In this document: piece after piece, positions 8,681 to 15,882 of the stretch
Position numbering within the stretch: the stretch's first letter is position 1
How the letters are laid out: every line of letters begins with the position of its first letter
DNA from: Erysipelotrichaceae bacterium
GTDB lineage: Bacteria; Bacillota_I; Bacilli_A; Erysipelotrichales; Erysipelotrichaceae
DNA: 64,000 bases
Assembly (NCBI GenBank): GCA_017445225.1
Contig: JAFSUN010000011.1
Coordinates: forward strand, 1-64,000
Direction of reading: 5' to 3'
The notes under the pieces: generated by a model
Database searches by the model: none
Told to the model about the DNA's origin: nothing
What the model saw: only the letters and a program-made list of their open reading frames with translations
Position numbers and translations under genes: made by a program

Positions 8681-9085
8681 TTACTTAACTGCTTCCGTGA
8701 TCTTATCCAGCAGATCGGCATTCAGCACGGTGTACTCATTAAAGGCGCCGGCTGATTCATAACAGTAACTCTGCTGCCCTACCATCAGATGCCACCGTTT
8801 GGTGTATTTATTGAGATAAATCGTAATCTCAAAGGAATAACTGTCCAGCGAAGTTGTCTGTTCATAATCCCTTGACGTCCAGCGGCACTTAACACCTTTC
8901 AGGATCGCGTCAATGTTTTTCCCCGTCAGTTCCCGGTCCGTCCGCAGATCCCTGATGACGATATTCTCTATTACATCATCCTGTTCAATGAGATCGATAT
9001 CTCTTCGGGAAGCATGTATAACCAGTACGAATAATGACAGCAGCAGCACAACAGCTGTTAATACGATTGCTCTCTTCATTTTCAT
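8681..9085 (-). CDS. Small secreted or membrane-anchored protein of unknown function
   Basis: A 134-residue protein with an N-terminal hydrophobic segment (about residues 5-24, AIVLTAVVLLLSLFVLVIH) acting as anchor or uncleaved signal, followed by a soluble domain of about 105 residues outside the membrane. There is no lipobox Cys. I do not recognise the family. AAAGGAGG lies 11 bases before the ATG. It is the first gene of a likely two-gene operon with the downstream XRE/membrane regulator. Its promoter region contains GACAA/TTGTC half-sites (9141-9177) that could be an operator. Confidence 0.5.
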   Translation of the reverse strand: MKMKRAIVLTAVVLLLSLFVLVIHASRRDIDLIEQDDVIENIVIRDLRTDRELTGKNIDAILKGVKCRWTSRDYEQTTSLDSYSFEITIYLNKYTKRWHLMVGQQSYCYESAGAFNEYTVLNADLLDKITEAVK

Positions 9086-9140
9086 TCTGCCGTCTTCCTC
9101 CTTTTACAGCACCATTTTACCGCGGAACGCCAGCCATAAA

Positions 9141-9177
9141 TTGCCATAATTGTCCTAAATGCCGACAATTTTGTCCG
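9141..9177. promoter_or_regulatory. Clustered TTGTCC/GACAA half-sites, possible operator
   Basis: The plus strand contains TTGCC at 9141, TTGTCC at 9150 and a small palindrome GACAA-TT-TTGTC at 9164-9175. They lie upstream of the small anchored protein/XRE pair, in the position expected for an operator. The XRE protein is the natural candidate for binding, but nothing in the sequence proves it. Confidence 0.3.
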
Positions 9178-9183
9178 ATTAAC

Positions 9184-9207
9184 AAAAAAACTCCTTTCGG
9201 AGTTTTT
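9184..9207 (-). terminator. Intrinsic terminator of tRNA-Arg
   Basis: AAAAACTCC (9186-9194) pairs with GGAGTTTTT (9199-9207) around a TTTC loop. On the minus strand it is followed by a run of T. It begins three bases after the encoded CCA of the tRNA. Confidence 0.85.
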
Positions 9208-9209
9208 CA

Positions 9210-9286
9210 TGGCGCCCTCGGGGCGACTCGAACGCTCGACCGTACGCTTAGAAGGCGTATGCTCTATCCAGCTGAGCTACGAGGGC
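9210..9286 (-). tRNA. tRNA-Arg (anticodon TCT)
   Basis: A 77-nt cloverleaf on the minus strand. The acceptor GCCCTCG pairs with CGAGGGC, followed by discriminator G and an encoded CCA. The D-arm contains AGCTCAGCTGGATAGAGC. The anticodon stem TACGC/GCGTA encloses the loop CTTCTAA with anticodon TCT (9250-9252), reading AGA codons. The T-arm contains GTTCGAGTC. It is transcribed alone between a promoter at 9298-9326 and a terminator at 9184-9207. Confidence 0.97.
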
Positions 9287-9297
9287 ATCGCTCATTT

Positions 9298-9326
9298 ATT
9301 CTAGTCGAATAAGGCCATAAAATCAA
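9298..9326 (-). promoter_or_regulatory. Promoter of tRNA-Arg
   Basis: On the minus strand TTGATT and TAGAAT are 17 bases apart; the -10 ends 11 bases before the tRNA 5' end. Confidence 0.8.
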
Positions 9327-9356
9327 TAGTTATTTTCTTTTTCCCGGCCGGCCCCG

Positions 9357-9381
9357 AAACAAAAGACAGCCTGCGGCTGTC
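9357..9381 (-). terminator. Intrinsic terminator of typA
   Basis: GACAGCC pairs with GGCTGTC around a 3-base loop and is followed on the minus strand by TTTTGTTT. It starts six bases after the typA stop. Confidence 0.8.
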
Positions 9382-9386
9382 CTTCA

Positions 9387-11222
9387 TTACTGTTTTTCCT
9401 CTTCGCTCTTCTTTTTGGCCCGGAAGGCATTGAGTCTGTCCATGCTGGTCAGATAACGCTTGCGCAGTCTGATGGCATCAGGAGTGATTTCGGCCAGTTC
9501 ATCGTCACCGATGAATTCCAGGGCGTATTCCAGAGTCAGCTGGATCGGCGGCGTCAGCTTCATGGCCTCATCATGGCCTTCGCTTCTGACGGCCGTCATC
9601 TTCTTGTTCTTGGTCGGGTTGACTTCCATGTCCATGTCCTTGTTGCAGACACCGACGATCATGCCCTCATAGACTTCGGTCTGGGGGCCGATGAAGAAGC
9701 TTCCTCTTTCCTGCAGGTTCCAGATGGAATAGGTCATGGCGGTGCCATTGGCATTGGAGATCATGACGCCGTTGCCTCTGGTGTTGATCTCACCCATGTA
9801 CGGCATGTACTGTTCAAAGTTACGGACCAGAATGCCTTCGCCTCTGGTCATGTTGATGAACTCAGAACGGAAGCCGATCAGGCCTCGGGTGGAGACCAGG
9901 AATTCAATGGCAACATAGTTGTTCCTCTCCGTAACGTTTTCCATGATTCCGCCACGCTGATTCAGCTTGTTGATGACTGCTCCCTCATACTTTTCAGGAA
10001 CTTCACAGATGACTCTTTCCACCGGTTCGCAGCGCTTGCCGTCGATGTTCTTGAAGATGACCTGCGGCTTGCTGACGGCCAGTTCATAGCCCTCTCTTCT
10101 CATGTTTTCAATGAGAATAGTCAGTCCCAGTTCGCCACGGCCGCTTACCTTGAAGGTATCGGTGGTATCGGTCGGCTCTACTCTTAAGCCGACATTGACT
10201 TCCAGTTCCTTTTCCAGCCTTTCCTTCAGATTACGGCTGGTAACAAACTTGCCGCTTCTCCCGGCAAACGGTGAGGTGTTGACCATGAAGTTCATGGACA
10301 GCGTCGGTTCATCAATGTGGATCGGCGGCAGCGGTTCGATGTGGTCGCGGTCGCAGACGGTTTCCCCAATGGAGATGTCCGGAATGCCGGCGATGATGGC
10401 AATGTCACCGCTTCTGGCTTCATTGACAGCCTTTCTCTTGATGCCTTCATAGATGAAGAGTTTGGAGATGGTGCAGCGCTGCTGGCTGCCGTCATTCTTG
10501 CACAGAACGACCTGCTCACCGGTTCTTAAGGTTCCCTTATAGACGCGGCCAATGCCCAGTCTGCCGATGTAATCATCGTAGGCCAGATTGCTGATCTGCA
10601 TCTGCAGCGGTTCCTCATCCAGATCCGGATAAGGCTTTACATAGTCGATGATGGTCTCAAACAGCGGTACAATGCCGTTGTCAGGATCATTCTCGTGATA
10701 TTTGACGATTCCTTCCTTGGCGATTCCATAGAGGATCGGGAAGTTGATCTGGTCATCATTGGCGTTGAGGTCAAAGAAGAGCTCGTATACCAGGTCGATG
10801 ACTTCCTGGCTTCTGGCATCCTTCTTATCGATCTTGTTGATCAGCAGGATCGGTCTTAAGCCCAGTTCCAGGGATTTCTGCAGAACGAAACGGGTCTGCG
10901 GCATCGGTCCTTCGGAGGAGTCTACCAGCAGAATGACGGTATCGACAGTCTTGATGATGCGCTCGACCTCACTGGAGAAGTCCGCATGCCCGGGAGTATC
11001 AACGATGTTTATCTTATAGTCCTTATAAAATATGGAACAGTTCTTTGAATAAATGGTGATTCCTCTTTCTCTTTCCAGATCATTGGAATCCATGATCAGT
11101 TCACCGTGTTCCTCATTGGCTCTGAAAACGCCTGACTGATTCAGGAAGGCATCAACCAGAGTTGACTTACCGGCATCGACGTGGGCGATTACTGCCAGAT
11201 TTATGATCTTCTGCTTGCTCAT
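9387..11222 (-). CDS. typA: Ribosome-associated GTPase TypA/BipA
   Basis: A translational GTPase of the EF-G/LepA group (611 residues, typical length) that binds the 70S ribosome and supports 50S assembly and growth under stress. G1 is AHVDAGKST at residues 13-21, followed by the RGITI switch, DTPGHADF (G3) and NKIDKKDA (G4). The beta-barrel and EF-G-like domains III and V follow, then the TypA-specific C-terminal domain. GGGGGA lies six bases before the ATG. It has its own promoter, overlapping the end of the upstream phosphoesterase gene, and its own terminator. Confidence 0.96.
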   Translation of the reverse strand: MSKQKIINLAVIAHVDAGKSTLVDAFLNQSGVFRANEEHGELIMDSNDLERERGITIYSKNCSIFYKDYKINIVDTPGHADFSSEVERIIKTVDTVILLVDSSEGPMPQTRFVLQKSLELGLRPILLINKIDKKDARSQEVIDLVYELFFDLNANDDQINFPILYGIAKEGIVKYHENDPDNGIVPLFETIIDYVKPYPDLDEEPLQMQISNLAYDDYIGRLGIGRVYKGTLRTGEQVVLCKNDGSQQRCTISKLFIYEGIKRKAVNEARSGDIAIIAGIPDISIGETVCDRDHIEPLPPIHIDEPTLSMNFMVNTSPFAGRSGKFVTSRNLKERLEKELEVNVGLRVEPTDTTDTFKVSGRGELGLTILIENMRREGYELAVSKPQVIFKNIDGKRCEPVERVICEVPEKYEGAVINKLNQRGGIMENVTERNNYVAIEFLVSTRGLIGFRSEFINMTRGEGILVRNFEQYMPYMGEINTRGNGVMISNANGTAMTYSIWNLQERGSFFIGPQTEVYEGMIVGVCNKDMDMEVNPTKNKKMTAVRSEGHDEAMKLTPPIQLTLEYALEFIGDDELAEITPDAIRLRKRYLTSMDRLNAFRAKKKSEEEKQ

Positions 11223-11249
11223 AAGATCCCCCTTTCACACAACTTTTGT

Positions 11250-11277
11250 ATTATATTACAGTTCATCGCAATGTTAA
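11250..11277 (-). promoter_or_regulatory. Promoter of typA
   Basis: On the minus strand TTAACA (one mismatch to TTGACA) and TATAAT are 16 bases apart. The -35 overlaps the stop codon of the upstream phosphoesterase gene. Confidence 0.75.
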
Positions 11278-11732
11278 AGTGTTTTTCTTTCAACCTCATA
11301 CTGGCTGCCGTGAATGGTCAGAACGATGTAGCCGATGTCGGTACCGTCGCGGTTATAGAATAACGAACCCGGATTCATCAGCCTTACGCCCTCGTAGAAA
11401 TCATCTTCCTGAGTATGGGTATGCCCGTAGAAGCACAGCTGACAGCCGTTTTCCCGAGCCAGCTTGCTCAGTGACTTGATCCTTCCCATCCCCCAGTAAC
11501 GCTCGGAATGGATCATGTAGATCCTTACCTGCTCAAAGTTGATGATGCGGTGATGGGGAAAGTCGGAATACCAGTCGTTGTTTCCCCGGACGAAGATGAC
11601 CTCCGGGAACTGGTCCTCATCACTGCAGAGATCGCCGCAATGCAGAAAATAATCCGCATCGGGATTAAGATCAATTACCTTTCTGACATTGGCATCATGG
11701 CCATGGGAATCACTCATTACAACAATTTTCAC
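11274..11732 (-). CDS. YfcE/MJ0936-type metallophosphoesterase
   Basis: A 152-residue calcineurin-like phosphoesterase, cytoplasmic. The dinuclear metal motifs appear in order: MSDSHGH (6-12), HCGDLCSD, VRGNNDW and FYGHTHTQED, then NPGSLF. Short members of this family hydrolyse phosphodiesters in vitro; the physiological substrate is usually unknown. In Bacillota this gene often sits after a RdgB/Ham1-type pyrophosphatase; here it does not. The start is GTG. A TATAAT lies only eight bases upstream of it with no clear Shine-Dalgarno sequence, so the transcript may be nearly leaderless. The upstream gene ends in a terminator just before this site. Confidence 0.85.
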   Translation of the reverse strand: MKIVVMSDSHGHDANVRKVIDLNPDADYFLHCGDLCSDEDQFPEVIFVRGNNDWYSDFPHHRIINFEQVRIYMIHSERYWGMGRIKSLSKLARENGCQLCFYGHTHTQEDDFYEGVRLMNPGSLFYNRDGTDIGYIVLTIHGSQYEVERKTL

Positions 11733-11763
11733 GAAAAAATTATACCCATCTGCCGGTAAAAAG

Positions 11764-11800
11764 AAAAGAAAAAAAGCGCAGAAATGCTTACTTTCCGCGC
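11764..11800 (-). terminator. Intrinsic terminator
   Basis: GCGCAGAAA (11776-11784) pairs with TTTCCGCGC (11792-11800) with one G-U pair and a 7-base loop, followed on the minus strand by seven T and more. It ends the unknown gene at 11818-12456. Confidence 0.85.
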
Positions 11801-11817
11801 CGTCATTCTCTCCTTTT

Positions 11818-12456
11818 TTAGCCGACGTGCCAGATCTCCCCGTTAGGCATTAAGAACAGATCACCCTTCAATGTCTCAATGATCTCACCGGTTTCCGCAT
11901 CTCTGACGATGGTCTCTTCCCGGTAATCCGGATCTTCATACCAGATGTTGAAGTACAGCCTGCTGCCCTCTCTTAAGAAGAAGGATTCCCGCACATCAAT
12001 GCTGTAGGTCTTTCTTTCCGGCCACAGGATCTCAAAGGTGCCGTTGCCGGGCTGCCGCGAGAGGGTCAGGGGTGAATTGTGAAGCATGAGGTTATAGCAG
12101 TTTTCCACTTCCCTTAAGGGCACTAATACCGGCTCATTAAGCCGTCTGGCTTGGGGATCATATTCAAACACATGGATGATGCCTTCCCTGAAATGAACGC
12201 CCAGAAAGCAGATCCGGCCATCACAGAAAAGCGGCCGCCCCAGGCAGAGTCCTTTTTTTCTTTTAATCGGTTCAATGATCTCGCCGTCAAGATAGTGGAC
12301 CAGAAGCAGCCGGGTTCCGGTTATCTCCCGGCCCATGGCATGCAGTTCTTCGGCTTCATACATGTCGCCATCCGGAAAGTCAATGGAGTAATACCACTGA
12401 TCCGTGCCGTCCAATGGCTGAAGGTAGGTTATTCCCTCTGTATCGATTCTCTTCAT
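11818..12456 (-). CDS. Protein of unknown function, beta-rich
   Basis: A 212-residue soluble protein without signal peptide or membrane segment. It is rich in aromatic residues and alternating hydrophobic strands (for example EGIIHVFEYD, SRLYFNIWYED, TGEIIETLKGDLFLMPNG), which suggests a beta-propeller-like or beta-sandwich fold. I recognise no family. The start at 12456 has GAGG 7 bases upstream; a longer reading that adds MTVRGVF lacks a ribosome site. It is flanked by terminators on both sides, so it is transcribed alone. Confidence 0.5.
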   Translation of the reverse strand: MKRIDTEGITYLQPLDGTDQWYYSIDFPDGDMYEAEELHAMGREITGTRLLLVHYLDGEIIEPIKRKKGLCLGRPLFCDGRICFLGVHFREGIIHVFEYDPQARRLNEPVLVPLREVENCYNLMLHNSPLTLSRQPGNGTFEILWPERKTYSIDVRESFFLREGSRLYFNIWYEDPDYREETIVRDAETGEIIETLKGDLFLMPNGEIWHVG

Positions 12457-12501
12457 AAAGACACCTCTTACTGTCATTGTATATCAATCAGGTCTCTCAG
12501 A

Positions 12502-12529
12502 CAAAAGAAAACGTTCCCGCAGGAACGTT
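12502..12529 (-). terminator. Intrinsic terminator
   Basis: AACGTTCC (12510-12517) pairs with GGAACGTT (12522-12529) around CGCA and is followed on the minus strand by TTCTTTTG. It ends the membrane protein gene at 12540. Confidence 0.8.
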
Positions 12530-12539
12530 CTTTAGCAGT

Positions 12540-13262
12540 TTAGTTACCGTCGTGCAGTCTCTTCTCACAGAAGGCACACAGGGAGGTACGGCCGGCATCC
12601 ATGGCGGACTCGATGGTTCCGACGAAGATGTTTTCAGAGCCGTGGAAGGCCTGGCAGTCTTCATAGAGATGATACTTCTTGCCCCACTGGGTCCAGTAGA
12701 TGGCTTCACCTTCAAAGGTGGTTTCGGCCGCTTCTCTTTCCTCAGCGGAGATCGGATCGTAGTCAAACGATACCAGTCCGGCGACCAGTAAGCCGACAAC
12801 GGCCGCAGCCGTGGCGATCTTCTTGGTCTTGCCGTCGAGCTGCTTGTTCAGCAGTAAGACGATGATTACCGGTAAGAAGGCCAGACAGGCAACGATCAGG
12901 CCCATCTGATTCCACAGCCAGAACTTGACCTTGTTTTCTTCACTGGCAGGATCAACGTCATTGGCGCGCTTCCAGAACTGGCTGCCGATGATGATGAATA
13001 CCAGGTCAGCGGCGAAGGCGATCAGCACCCACATCAGCAGCTTGTCATCGGTGACATAGAGCTTGCGGCACAGCAGCAGAATGGCAACGATCTCGCAGGC
13101 AATGCCCAGAAGCCAGAAGATGACGGCGGCAACACGCTTGCCGGTAGCCTTCTCTCTTCTCTCAGCCTTGGTGGTCCTGGTTACCTTTTTAGGTTCCTTC
13201 TGATCCACATCATCGACCTTAATGAACTTCTTTTCCTTGGTCTTTGTTTTCTTCTCAGTCAT
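12540..13262 (-). CDS. Membrane protein with a C-terminal Ada-like zinc-binding module
   Basis: A 240-residue protein. Residues 1-42 are highly charged (KTKTKEKK and similar), followed by four transmembrane segments at about 43-65, 75-95, 118-138 and 150-165. The C-terminal 50 residues contain GKKYHLYEDCQAFH and, after GTIESAMDAGRTSL, CAFCEKR. Cys203, His207, Cys229 and Cys232 have the spacing of the small metal-binding module also seen at the N-terminus of Ada and as tails of many Bacillota surface proteins. The role is unknown. It lies 28 bases downstream of the DUF937 gene, with AGAGG about 8 bases before the ATG, so the two may be cotranscribed. Confidence 0.55.
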   Translation of the reverse strand: MTEKKTKTKEKKFIKVDDVDQKEPKKVTRTTKAERREKATGKRVAAVIFWLLGIACEIVAILLLCRKLYVTDDKLLMWVLIAFAADLVFIIIGSQFWKRANDVDPASEENKVKFWLWNQMGLIVACLAFLPVIIVLLLNKQLDGKTKKIATAAAVVGLLVAGLVSFDYDPISAEEREAAETTFEGEAIYWTQWGKKYHLYEDCQAFHGSENIFVGTIESAMDAGRTSLCAFCEKRLHDGN

Positions 13263-13290
13263 ATAAGTTACCTCTTTCTATTTTCTCAGA

Positions 13291-14082
13291 TCACTCTGAT
13301 TTTCCCGTCAGCAGCGAGGTCAGGATACTGCTGATTCCTGAATTCTTGCTGCTGTTACTGGTGCTCTTCTTGGTTGTCGTCTTTTTAGTAGTTGTTGTCT
13401 TCTTCGTCGTGCTTTTCTTGGTCGTGGTCTTCTTCTTGGAAGTGTCGGTGCTGACCAGGGAACTGAGGGTTCCCAGCAGATTTCCCAGATCCAGACCGTT
13501 ATTTGCTGATTTCTTAGTTGTTTTCTTCTTGGTGGTCGTATTGGTTGAAGTCAGAGAACCGATCAGGCCCATGACATCATTCATGTCCAGCCCGTCGCTG
13601 AGATCTACACCGCTGTTAGCGCCTAGAAGACTGCCGACCCCGGAGAGTAAGCCTCCGTTGCCGTTCTTCTTTGAACTCAGAAGATTGGTGACCACTCCTG
13701 ATAACATGGCCGGAGCGATGCTGGTCAGAACGGAACTGACGCCGTTGGTGGATACGCCGGTATCCTTGGAGACATTGCCGATCAGGCCGTTCAGCTTGTT
13801 GCCCATGATGGTGCTCAGGATGTCGCTGCCCAGCTGGTCATCGGCATTGGTAACCTGGGTTTCCGCCGAGTCACCGTTGGTAGCCTTTCGTATCAGCTCT
13901 TCCAGGCCGCCCGAGGAGTTCTTCTTGGTGGCGGTATTTACCAGCCCGCCGACCATTGACGGCAGGGCATCGGTCACGACGCTGGTCGTGTCCTTCTTGC
14001 TGACGCCGGTCTTCTTACTGACGGCGCTTACGGTCTGAGATGACAGCAGCTGCTGCTGCAGCAAACCTAATATCTGATCCAT
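13291..14082 (-). CDS. DUF937 family protein with a lysine/threonine-rich tail
   Basis: A 263-residue protein. The first 175 residues are Ala/Gly/Ser/Leu-rich helices with repeated patterns (VVTDALPSMVGGLVN near 35, VLTSIAPAMLSGVV near 122), as in DUF937 (YidB-like) proteins of unknown function. Residues about 175-250 are low-complexity runs of Lys and Thr (KKKTTKKS, TTKKTTTTKK), and the protein ends with a short hydrophobic helix. There is no signal peptide. A strong AGGAGG lies eight bases before the ATG. It follows uvrC by about 50 bases and may begin its own unit with the downstream zinc-module protein. Confidence 0.65.
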   Translation of the reverse strand: MDQILGLLQQQLLSSQTVSAVSKKTGVSKKDTTSVVTDALPSMVGGLVNTATKKNSSGGLEELIRKATNGDSAETQVTNADDQLGSDILSTIMGNKLNGLIGNVSKDTGVSTNGVSSVLTSIAPAMLSGVVTNLLSSKKNGNGGLLSGVGSLLGANSGVDLSDGLDMNDVMGLIGSLTSTNTTTKKKTTKKSANNGLDLGNLLGTLSSLVSTDTSKKKTTTKKSTTKKTTTTKKTTTKKSTSNSSKNSGISSILTSLLTGKSE

Positions 14083-14135
14083 GATCTACCTCCTGCCCTT
14101 ATAATTCAGTATAACATTTTCCAATGCAAATGGCA

Positions 14136-15881
14136 TTATTTCTTGAAATACTCTTTGAGGATGGCGGCCTGCTTTTTTCCAACCACTTCTGCCAGTTCTT
14201 CCTCACTGGCATCTTCGATCCTGTCGAGGGAGCCGAACTTCCTCATCAGGGCCTTTTTGCGCTTTTCGCCGATGCCCGGCACCTCATCGAGCTGAGAACG
14301 GGTCATCTCCTTGCTGCGGACACGGCGGTGGAAACTGATGGCAAAACGGTGAACCTCATCCTGCATTCTGGTCAGCAGGAAGAACAGTTCCGACTGGCGG
14401 TCGATCTCCAGCAGTTCAAAATCCTCATTCATCAGCGTTGCGGTCTGGTGGCGGTCATTCTTGACCAGGCCAAAGACCTTCACCGGCTGATTGAGCTGGC
14501 TGATGATCTCCCTGGCAGCGGTTATCTGGGGGATGCCGCCATCGACGATGATCATGTCCGGCAGTACCGTTTTCTCCCTCATGGCCCGGAAAAAGCGCCG
14601 GTAGAGGACTTCCTGCATGTTGGCAAAGTCGTTGTTGCGGTTATGGACCCGGTAGAGGCGGTAATCCTTCTTGCTGGGGGCCCCGTCGATGTAGACGACC
14701 ATGCCCGCTACCGCATATTCTCCGGAGATATGGGAGTTATCGTACAGTTCGATCCGGTGAGTGGGACAGCCGGTCAGCTTCTGCAGCTCACCCATCACCT
14801 CTTCCAGATCGGTCATTTCCTTTTTCCTGATTGCAAATTTCTGATGCAGATTGATTTGAGCATTCTCGACGGCCAGGGCGATCAGCTGGCGGTACTTGCC
14901 CCGCTGGGGCTGATGGATCTTGCAGTCGAGGGATTCAGCCAGTTCACTGACATCCAGTTCCTTCGGCAATACCAGGGTCTTGGGCAGCGGGTTGTTCTGA
15001 TAATACTGCCACAGATAGGAAAGGAAGGCCTCATCGGGATCGTCATAGAGCGGATTGAGATAGAGATGCCGGTGCAGCAGCTTGCCGTCCCGGTATAAGA
15101 GACCGACAATGGAGATGAAGCCGTTATCGACATAGTAAGCGAAGACGTCCTCATTCTTCATTCCCTTGGCGCCCTGAACCTGGTTGTCGCTGGTAACGTG
15201 TTCGATGGCGTTGAGCAGTTCCTGACACTTCTGGGCCTGTTCAAACTCCAGCGCTTCCGAATGACGGTTCCGCTTTTCAGTCAGTTCCCTGACCATCTCA
15301 CTGGTATCGCCCTTCATGAAGCGGATGATCCGCTCACTGATCTGCTGGTAGACTTCCTTTTCGATTTCAAATTCACAGGGGCCCAGACACAGGCCCAGGT
15401 GATAGTACAGGCACACCTTGTTGGGCATCGTCCGGCATCTTCTCAACGGATAGAGTTCATGCAGCAGATCGGTCAGCTGGTGGGCGTAGCCGGCATTGGG
15501 ATAGGGGCCGAAATAGGCCGCATTCTTCAGCCTTTTGGCATCTCTTACCACCTTCAGGGTCGGATACTGCTCCAGGGTCAGGCGGATGTAGGGATAGGAG
15601 GCATCGTCCATGAACATGATGTTGAAGCGCGGTTTGTACTTCTTGATCAGGTTGTATTCCAGGATGAAGGCCTCTTTTTCACTTGGCGCGACGATATAGT
15701 CAAAATCCACCACGTTGGAAACCATCTTGGTGGTCTTGTTGTCATGAGTACCGACGAAGTACTGGCTGACCCGATTCTTCAGTTTCTTGGCCTTGCCGAC
15801 ATAGATGACCTCGCCGTTTTTATCCTTCATCAGGTAACAGCCCGGTTCCATTGGCAGGGTTGCCAGCTTGCTCTTCAGCAT
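14136..15881 (-). CDS. uvrC: Excinuclease ABC subunit C
   Basis: Dual-incision nuclease of nucleotide excision repair, acting with UvrA and UvrB. The 581-residue product shows an N-terminal GIY-YIG domain (PGCYLMKDKNGEVIYVGKAK, 13-32) making the 3' cut, a UVR motif that binds UvrB at about 203-230, the RNase H-like domain with DNSHISGEYAVAGMVV making the 5' cut, and C-terminal helix-hairpin-helix motifs (VPGIGEKRKKALMRKFG). It starts one base after the mutS2 stop and uses AGAAGG within the end of mutS2, so translation is likely coupled. The mutS2-uvrC pairing puts two DNA-structure repair enzymes in one operon behind cvpA. Confidence 0.97.
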   Translation of the reverse strand: MLKSKLATLPMEPGCYLMKDKNGEVIYVGKAKKLKNRVSQYFVGTHDNKTTKMVSNVVDFDYIVAPSEKEAFILEYNLIKKYKPRFNIMFMDDASYPYIRLTLEQYPTLKVVRDAKRLKNAAYFGPYPNAGYAHQLTDLLHELYPLRRCRTMPNKVCLYYHLGLCLGPCEFEIEKEVYQQISERIIRFMKGDTSEMVRELTEKRNRHSEALEFEQAQKCQELLNAIEHVTSDNQVQGAKGMKNEDVFAYYVDNGFISIVGLLYRDGKLLHRHLYLNPLYDDPDEAFLSYLWQYYQNNPLPKTLVLPKELDVSELAESLDCKIHQPQRGKYRQLIALAVENAQINLHQKFAIRKKEMTDLEEVMGELQKLTGCPTHRIELYDNSHISGEYAVAGMVVYIDGAPSKKDYRLYRVHNRNNDFANMQEVLYRRFFRAMREKTVLPDMIIVDGGIPQITAAREIISQLNQPVKVFGLVKNDRHQTATLMNEDFELLEIDRQSELFFLLTRMQDEVHRFAISFHRRVRSKEMTRSQLDEVPGIGEKRKKALMRKFGSLDRIEDASEEELAEVVGKKQAAILKEYFKK

Positions 15882-15882
15882 C

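Noticed and set aside
14124-15098. 324-codon plus-strand frame opposite uvrC
   Set aside because: Mirror of uvrC codons; no family resemblance and no promoter or ribosome site.
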